Shown piece by piece: positions 5,713 to 9,199 of a stretch of 9,199 nt of DNA; positions within the stretch are counted from its first letter, which is position 1; every line of letters starts with the position of its first letter. Source of the DNA: Helicobacteraceae bacterium (GTDB lineage Bacteria; Campylobacterota; Campylobacteria; Campylobacterales; Sulfurimonadaceae). The notes below the pieces were generated by a model. That model was not told the DNA's origin. It did not search any database and was given only the letters and a program-made list of their open reading frames with translations. A program made the translations under genes and the position numbers. Location of the stretch: assembly GCA_030596305.1 (NCBI GenBank), contig JAUVKK010000025.1, positions 1 through 9,199 of the forward strand. The letters are read 5' to 3'.

Positions 5713-6710
5713 CAGCAGATCCTCGGCAGCAGTTCACCTTTGGGCAGGTCTAGAAAGCGGCTGCTTCCGTATGCAGAGTGAAGAACGACTTTCTCCGGAT
5801 ATTTTTGGCTTACACGGCCTATGACAGAAGCATTTTCACAAAATGCAAATTCTTGAAGTATTGCCAATGCCGTGTCGCCATCTTCCGGTGAGACAGCAAG
5901 TATGAATGTCCCTTCATTCGCAAAATCCATCGCTTCGAAACCAAAGATCTCACATATGCCGCGAACTTCATCACTGATCTTAACCGCGGTCTCTTCAACT
6001 TCGATGCAGACCTCACTGCTCTGTGCCCACTCATTCAGTACTGCAGAAAGTCCCCCGCGAGTAGCATCACGCATGGCATTTAGTGAGATGTTTGCCTCGA
6101 TCAATGCTTCTACTGCAGGCCAAAGTGTCTCACAATCACTCTGTAAATCAGCACTAACATCAAGGTTTTCTCTAGCCATCAACACCGTCGCACCATGACG
6201 ACCTATATCACGCGAAGCGATAATGAGATCATTTTCTTGAAGATTAAGAACAGAGATATTCTCTTTCATAAGCTCACCAATTCCCGCTGTATTGATAAAG
6301 ATCTTATCAACACTTCCTCGCGGGACCACCTTGGTGTCACCGCAGACAATCTGTGCACCGGACTTTGCCAACTCTTTTGCCATACTCTCTACGATCTGTG
6401 TCAGATCACTAAAAGAAAATCCCTCTTCGATGATAAATGCTGAGCTCAGATAGAGCGGTTTTGCTCCCATCATTGCCAGGTCATTGACGGTACCCGCAAT
6501 AGCCAGTTTACCAATATCGCCACCCTCAAAAAAGATAGGGCTAACCGTAAAACTGTCCGTCGTAAAAGCGATCTTTTTATTGATCTGCAAAACAGCAGCG
6601 TCTTCTGCTTTTATCAGTATCTCATTATTAAAATGTTTATAAAAGAGATCGTGGATAAGCGTGTTGGTCTCTTCACCACCGCCTCCATGGCTTAACTGTA
6701 CAGTTTTCAT
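5712..6710 (-). CDS. hypE: Hydrogenase maturation protein HypE (carbamoyl dehydratase)
   Basis: HypE receives a carbamoyl group from HypF on its C-terminal cysteine and dehydrates it with ATP to a thiocyanate, the source of the cyanide ligands of the hydrogenase iron. The protein has 332 residues and ends in the diagnostic PRIC, Cys332 being the acceptor. It belongs to the PurM/AIR synthase superfamily. The N-terminal glycine-rich LSHGGGGEE (6-14), the ATP-site stretches TTDSF (50-54) and GTVNDLAMMGA (73-83), CGDTKVV (123-129) and DATRGG (215-220) are visible. The ATG at 6710 overlaps the hypD stop (ATGA), with GGAG seven bases upstream. Its partner HypF is not in the window. Confidence 0.97.
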   Translation of the reverse strand: MKTVQLSHGGGGEETNTLIHDLFYKHFNNEILIKAEDAAVLQINKKIAFTTDSFTVSPIFFEGGDIGKLAIAGTVNDLAMMGAKPLYLSSAFIIEEGFSFSDLTQIVESMAKELAKSGAQIVCGDTKVVPRGSVDKIFINTAGIGELMKENISVLNLQENDLIIASRDIGRHGATVLMARENLDVSADLQSDCETLWPAVEALIEANISLNAMRDATRGGLSAVLNEWAQSSEVCIEVEETAVKISDEVRGICEIFGFEAMDFANEGTFILAVSPEDGDTALAILQEFAFCENASVIGRVSQKYPEKVVLHSAYGSSRFLDLPKGELLPRIC

Positions 6711-7834
6711 TCTAATACTCCGGCATAACGATAATAGGCGTTACACGCCCCTTCTGAGCTGACCATACAGCTTCCAAGAGGAGTATTTGGCGTACAGGCC
6801 GTACCGAATACCTTGCAGTCCATCGGTTTGGCCAGCCCTTTTAGGATCGTACCGCAGATGCATAGTTTATGATCGTCTATCGGTTCAGTCGGCAACAGCT
6901 CTGCAAAGAGTTTTTCAGCATCAAGATAGGCATACTCCTCTCTGAGTTCAAGTGCACTATATGGAATGTCACCGATACCACGCCAGCGAAAATGGTCTCG
7001 GGGCTGCAGATAGGTATCGATCATTGTCTGCGCTTTTGTGTTCCCCTCCATGGTGACGGAACGAGTGTACTCGATCTCAAGTTCAGCTCTCTTCTCCACC
7101 TTTTGGCGCACCATCATCAAAATACCCTGCAGCACATCCACCGGTTCAAACCCTGAAACAACAACCGGTGTCTTGTAGGCCAAGGGCAGCGGACTGTAGA
7201 TCTTTGCGCCGGTAATAACACTGACATGCGAAGGACCAATAAAGGCATTTATCTTCGCCTTGCCATCAGCCATAATGGCATCAACAGCAGGAGGAACAAG
7301 AACATGGTTGATATGGAAAAAAAGGTTATCGATCTTCTGTTCGATGGTCTGCTTGATAACTGCCGCGGTCATCGGTGTCGTTGTCTCAAAGCCAATTGCA
7401 AAATAGATTACTTTTTTATCCGGGTTCTCTTTAGCGATCTTCAAGGCATCGGCCGGAGTATAGAGCGGACGTATATCATAGCCTGCAGCACGCTCTTGGG
7501 CTAAGGACGTTTTAGAGCCTGGAACACGGATCATGTCCCCCAGTGTAAGCAAGATAGTGTTCTCCATCTTTGCCAGCGCAATAGCATGGTCAATCCGCTC
7601 TTTTGGCATGATGCAGACAGGACAGCCCGGACCATGAATAAACGAGATGTTGTCCGGCAGAAGCTGCGGTAATCCATACTTCATAATCGTATGGGTATGC
7701 CCGCCGCATACCTCCATAATGCGCAGAGGAGACTCAAGTTTTTGCGCTTCAGTGGTAATCTGCTTGGCTAGAGAGCGGATGATCTCGGGGTCACGAAAAC
7801 CGTCATAGAGGTCTTTGAGCTGGAGTTCACTCAC
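6707..7834 (-). CDS. hypD: Hydrogenase maturation iron-sulfur protein HypD
   Basis: HypD is the [4Fe-4S] scaffold on which, together with HypC, the Fe(CN)2CO unit is assembled before insertion into the large subunit. The protein has 375 residues, typical for the family. The conserved CGGHTH motif is at 43-48 and GPGCPVC at 68-74, with redox-active cysteines. The C-terminal cluster-binding region holds Cys325, Cys327, Cys340, Cys347, Cys356 and Cys364. GFEPVDVLQG at 228-237 is another family mark. The start is GTG at 7834, which overlaps the hypC stop as GTGA and has AGAGG six bases upstream. It also overlaps hypE by four bases. All residues expected for function appear intact. Confidence 0.97.
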   Translation of the reverse strand: MSELQLKDLYDGFRDPEIIRSLAKQITTEAQKLESPLRIMEVCGGHTHTIMKYGLPQLLPDNISFIHGPGCPVCIMPKERIDHAIALAKMENTILLTLGDMIRVPGSKTSLAQERAAGYDIRPLYTPADALKIAKENPDKKVIYFAIGFETTTPMTAAVIKQTIEQKIDNLFFHINHVLVPPAVDAIMADGKAKINAFIGPSHVSVITGAKIYSPLPLAYKTPVVVSGFEPVDVLQGILMMVRQKVEKRAELEIEYTRSVTMEGNTKAQTMIDTYLQPRDHFRWRGIGDIPYSALELREEYAYLDAEKLFAELLPTEPIDDHKLCICGTILKGLAKPMDCKVFGTACTPNTPLGSCMVSSEGACNAYYRYAGVLE

Positions 7835-8124
7835 GAATTGCCTCTGTTCTCACAGTTATCATCTTCAATAACCACTCTTTCACGTTCCTCTTCATCCATC
7901 TTCTCCAAGATCTCCCTATAGACGCGCAGAGACTCCAGAGCATCTTCCTCTTCGATCTTATTCATAATAAACCCTATATGCAGCAGAACATAATCACCGA
8001 TGGCGACACTTCCCTCTTCCATAAGGTCTAGCCCTGCTTCTCGTTTAACACCCATGGTGTCAACAATAGCCGTGTTTCTCTCGGTATCGATTTTAACCAC
8101 TTTAGATGGAATAGACAGACACAT
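7831..8124 (-). CDS. hypC: Hydrogenase maturation chaperone HypC
   Basis: HypC is a small OB-fold chaperone that carries iron with HypD and then binds the hydrogenase precursor. The N-terminus MCLSIPSKVVKID has the essential Cys2, and GDYVLLHIGFIMNKI is the conserved second half of the domain. At 97 residues it is somewhat longer than many relatives, because after the core it has a charged, acid-rich tail with Cys91 (about residues 76-97). The ATG at 8124 follows the hypB stop by one base, and GAGAGG overlapping the end of hypB serves as ribosome site. HypC and HybG paralogues cannot be told apart by sequence alone, but the position between hypB and hypD supports HypC. Confidence 0.96.
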   Translation of the reverse strand: MCLSIPSKVVKIDTERNTAIVDTMGVKREAGLDLMEEGSVAIGDYVLLHIGFIMNKIEEEDALESLRVYREILEKMDEEERERVVIEDDNCENRGNS

Positions 8125-8125
8125 A

Positions 8126-8905
8126 TTAACCTCTCATCTTTCGCTTGAACTCGATCCACTCTATGACACGTTTTACAGATACACTGTCTTTAATGTTGAC
8201 TTCCAAAATATCAACACCGGGCTTGAGCTTACGTGCTTCAGCTTTTTCATGCTCAACGTCATAGTCAAAGTGTTCCAACAGATCTGTTTTAGTGATCAAG
8301 ATAAGGTCCGCTTGACGAAACATCACCGGGTACTTCTCGATCTTATCTCCCCCTTCGGGAACAGAGACCAAAACAATATTTAGGTGTGAGCCGACATCAT
8401 AACTTGCGGGACAGACCAGATTGCCTACATTTTCAATAAAACAGACATCAAGGTCAGCCATCGGCATAGCATGCAGACCCTTATGGACCATAAAGGCATC
8501 CAGATGACAGGCACTTCCGGTTTGGATCTGATACGCGGGGATGCCCTTGGCTTTTATGCGATCGGCATCGCGACTGGTCTCCAAGTCACCTTCAATAACA
8601 CCAAATTTAAAGTCGGCCAGGTCAGCCATATGCTCTAGAAGCGTCGTTTTGCCACTTCCAGGACTGCTCATCAAGTTGATAGAGAGAACACCATGGCTCT
8701 CAAAGTGTGCACGGTTGTGCGCTGCTTCTTGATTATTTTTATCCAAGATCTTTGTTATGACAGAGATCGTCTTGGCATCATTGAGTTGGGGGTTATGACG
8801 CAGTGTCTCATGCGCTGCCTGATGTTCATGAGAATGCCCATGCTCATGAGTATGTTCGTGTGTGTGTACATGCTCAGTTATAGAACAGCCGCAATCTTGA
8901 CACAT
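8126..8905 (-). CDS. hypB: Hydrogenase maturation nickel GTPase HypB
   Basis: HypB is a SIMIBI-class GTPase that loads nickel into the hydrogenase precursor with HypA. The protein has 259 residues. The N-terminal high-affinity nickel site CxxCGC uses Cys2, Cys5 and Cys7. It is followed by a histidine-rich segment in which every second residue from 12 to 28 is His, plus His32 and His37, probably for nickel storage. The Walker A motif SSPGSGKTT spans 80-88. The GTPase-domain metal site residues Cys133, His134 and Cys165 are present, and Asp107 lies in EGDLET. The base-recognition motif reads TKTD (205-208) instead of the usual NKxD. The ATG at 8905 has AAAGGGGG five bases upstream, a very strong ribosome site. 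It is the first gene of the operon in this window. Confidence 0.97.
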   Translation of the reverse strand: MCQDCGCSITEHVHTHEHTHEHGHSHEHQAAHETLRHNPQLNDAKTISVITKILDKNNQEAAHNRAHFESHGVLSINLMSSPGSGKTTLLEHMADLADFKFGVIEGDLETSRDADRIKAKGIPAYQIQTGSACHLDAFMVHKGLHAMPMADLDVCFIENVGNLVCPASYDVGSHLNIVLVSVPEGGDKIEKYPVMFRQADLILITKTDLLEHFDYDVEHEKAEARKLKPGVDILEVNIKDSVSVKRVIEWIEFKRKMRG

Positions 8906-8910
8906 TAGTG

Positions 8911-8918
8911 CCCCCTTT
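8911..8918 (-). promoter_or_regulatory. Strong ribosome binding site of hypB
   Basis: On the minus strand this reads AAAGGGGG and is separated from the hypB ATG by five bases. It fixes the start choice and suggests efficient translation of the first operon gene. Confidence 0.7.
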
Positions 8919-8924
8919 GGTGCA

Positions 8925-8955
8925 AATGAATAATGAATAATGAAAAATGAAAAAT
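8925..8955. repeat. AT-rich short tandem repeats upstream of hypB
   Basis: On the plus strand the unit AATGAAT/AATGAAAA is repeated: two copies ending in TAATGAA, then two of AATGAAA. The sequence is a degenerate 7-8 bp tandem repeat lying between hypB and the four-helix-bundle gene. It may mark the edge of the AT-rich insertion. A role as a spacer or phase-variable promoter element is possible but not shown. Confidence 0.65.
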
Positions 8956-8991
8956 CTTTGAATCTCTTGTCATGAATATTCCTTCGTTGTT

Positions 8992-8997
8992 TTTATA
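8992..8997 (-). promoter_or_regulatory. Possible -10 element for the hyp operon
   Basis: On the minus strand this reads TATAAA, inside AAGTATAAAAAC. Transcription would begin near 8985, leaving a leader of about 80 bases before hypB that includes the tandem repeats. No convincing -35 is found at 17 bases. Alternatively the operon is read through from genes beyond the window. Confidence 0.25.
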
Positions 8998-9011
8998 CTT
9001 GAGACTAATAT

Positions 9012-9199
9012 TCAAATAAGTGCTTTTATCTCTGGTTCAATGCTATGATACATCTTGTCATTTAAATAGCCACTGTCTTTTAATAAAGAGAGCCAATAAT
9101 CTGTTTCATTCGCTTCTTTTAGAGCAATACTCAATTTACTAATAAAATCTGCTTTTAATTGTGCGAATTCAGCTTCTCTTACCAATGCACCAACAGAAG
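9012..9199 (-). CDS. Four-helix bundle (23S rRNA IVS-type) protein, 3' part only
   Basis: The minus strand is open from the window edge to a TGA at 9014-9012, giving 61 C-terminal residues. The start lies beyond the window. The sequence runs SVGALVREAEFAQLKADFIS, then KLSIALKEANETDYWLSLLK, then about 20 residues more. This is the characteristic C-terminal half of the S23/IVP four-helix-bundle family, including the ETDYWL motif. These proteins were first found in intervening sequences of 23S rRNA genes but are also common as stand-alone genes; their function is unknown. The gene is about 32 percent GC by hand count, against about 45 percent for a sample of hypB, which suggests acquisition. The related DGR accessory protein Avd shares the fold, but no template or variable repeats are visible here. 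Confidence 0.85.
   Translation of the reverse strand, partial: SVGALVREAEFAQLKADFISKLSIALKEANETDYWLSLLKDSGYLNDKMYHSIEPEIKALI

Noticed and set aside
7226..7504. Plus-strand open frame antisense to hypD
   Set aside because: It lies wholly opposite conserved HypD sequence and has no family resemblance or ribosome site.
9012..9199. Four-helix-bundle protein as Avd of a diversity-generating retroelement, or as evidence of a 23S rRNA intervening sequence
   Set aside because: No reverse transcriptase, template or variable repeat, and no rRNA sequence, is visible in the window. The ETDYWL signature fits the ordinary stand-alone IVS-type family.

Overview
The window looks like part of a chromosome from a chemolithotrophic Campylobacterota (Epsilonproteobacteria) bacterium, of the Sulfurovum/Sulfurimonas/Sulfuricurvum type. 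This is an inference. It rests on the moderate GC content, the protein style, and a complete hydrogenase-maturation operon close to an iron-sulfur assembly operon. No rRNA, tRNA or CRISPR array is present.

Region 1 (1-2317, + strand) is the end of a SUF iron-sulfur cluster operon: the C-terminal half of SufC, then SufD, SufE and a SufT/MIP18-type (DUF59) protein. The genes overlap or are separated by a few bases, so they should be made from one transcript. The cysteine desulfurase SufS, often found between SufD and SufE, is not there.

Region 2 (2313-2588) has no gene but is highly structured. An inverted repeat of 36 bp (22 bp perfect at the tip) encloses two long arms, each ending in a small hairpin, so the strand can fold into a three-way junction. 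It is flanked by TTAA on both sides and its left arm contains the sufT stop codon. It resembles a non-autonomous (MITE-like) element or an undescribed structured RNA, and it is the most interesting object in the window.

Region 3 (2708-4605, + strand) holds a three-histidine-box membrane fatty acid desaturase and upp, the uracil phosphoribosyltransferase. upp has a near-consensus sigma-70 promoter so close to its ATG that the mRNA is predicted to be leaderless.

Region 4 (8905-4612, - strand) is a compact operon hypB-hypC-hypD-hypE-hypA followed by a DUF695-RraB-like gene. HypA and HypB deliver nickel. HypC, HypD and HypE build and carry the Fe(CN)2CO group for [NiFe] hydrogenase. HypF, which supplies carbamoyl to HypE, is not in the window. 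The last gene has no known hydrogenase role but is tightly coupled to hypA. It converges on upp with only 6 bases between the stop codons.

Region 5 (8906-9199) is AT-rich. It has short tandem repeats upstream of hypB and the 3' end of a four-helix-bundle (IVS-type) protein gene on the - strand, cut by the window edge. Its composition suggests a small acquired cassette.
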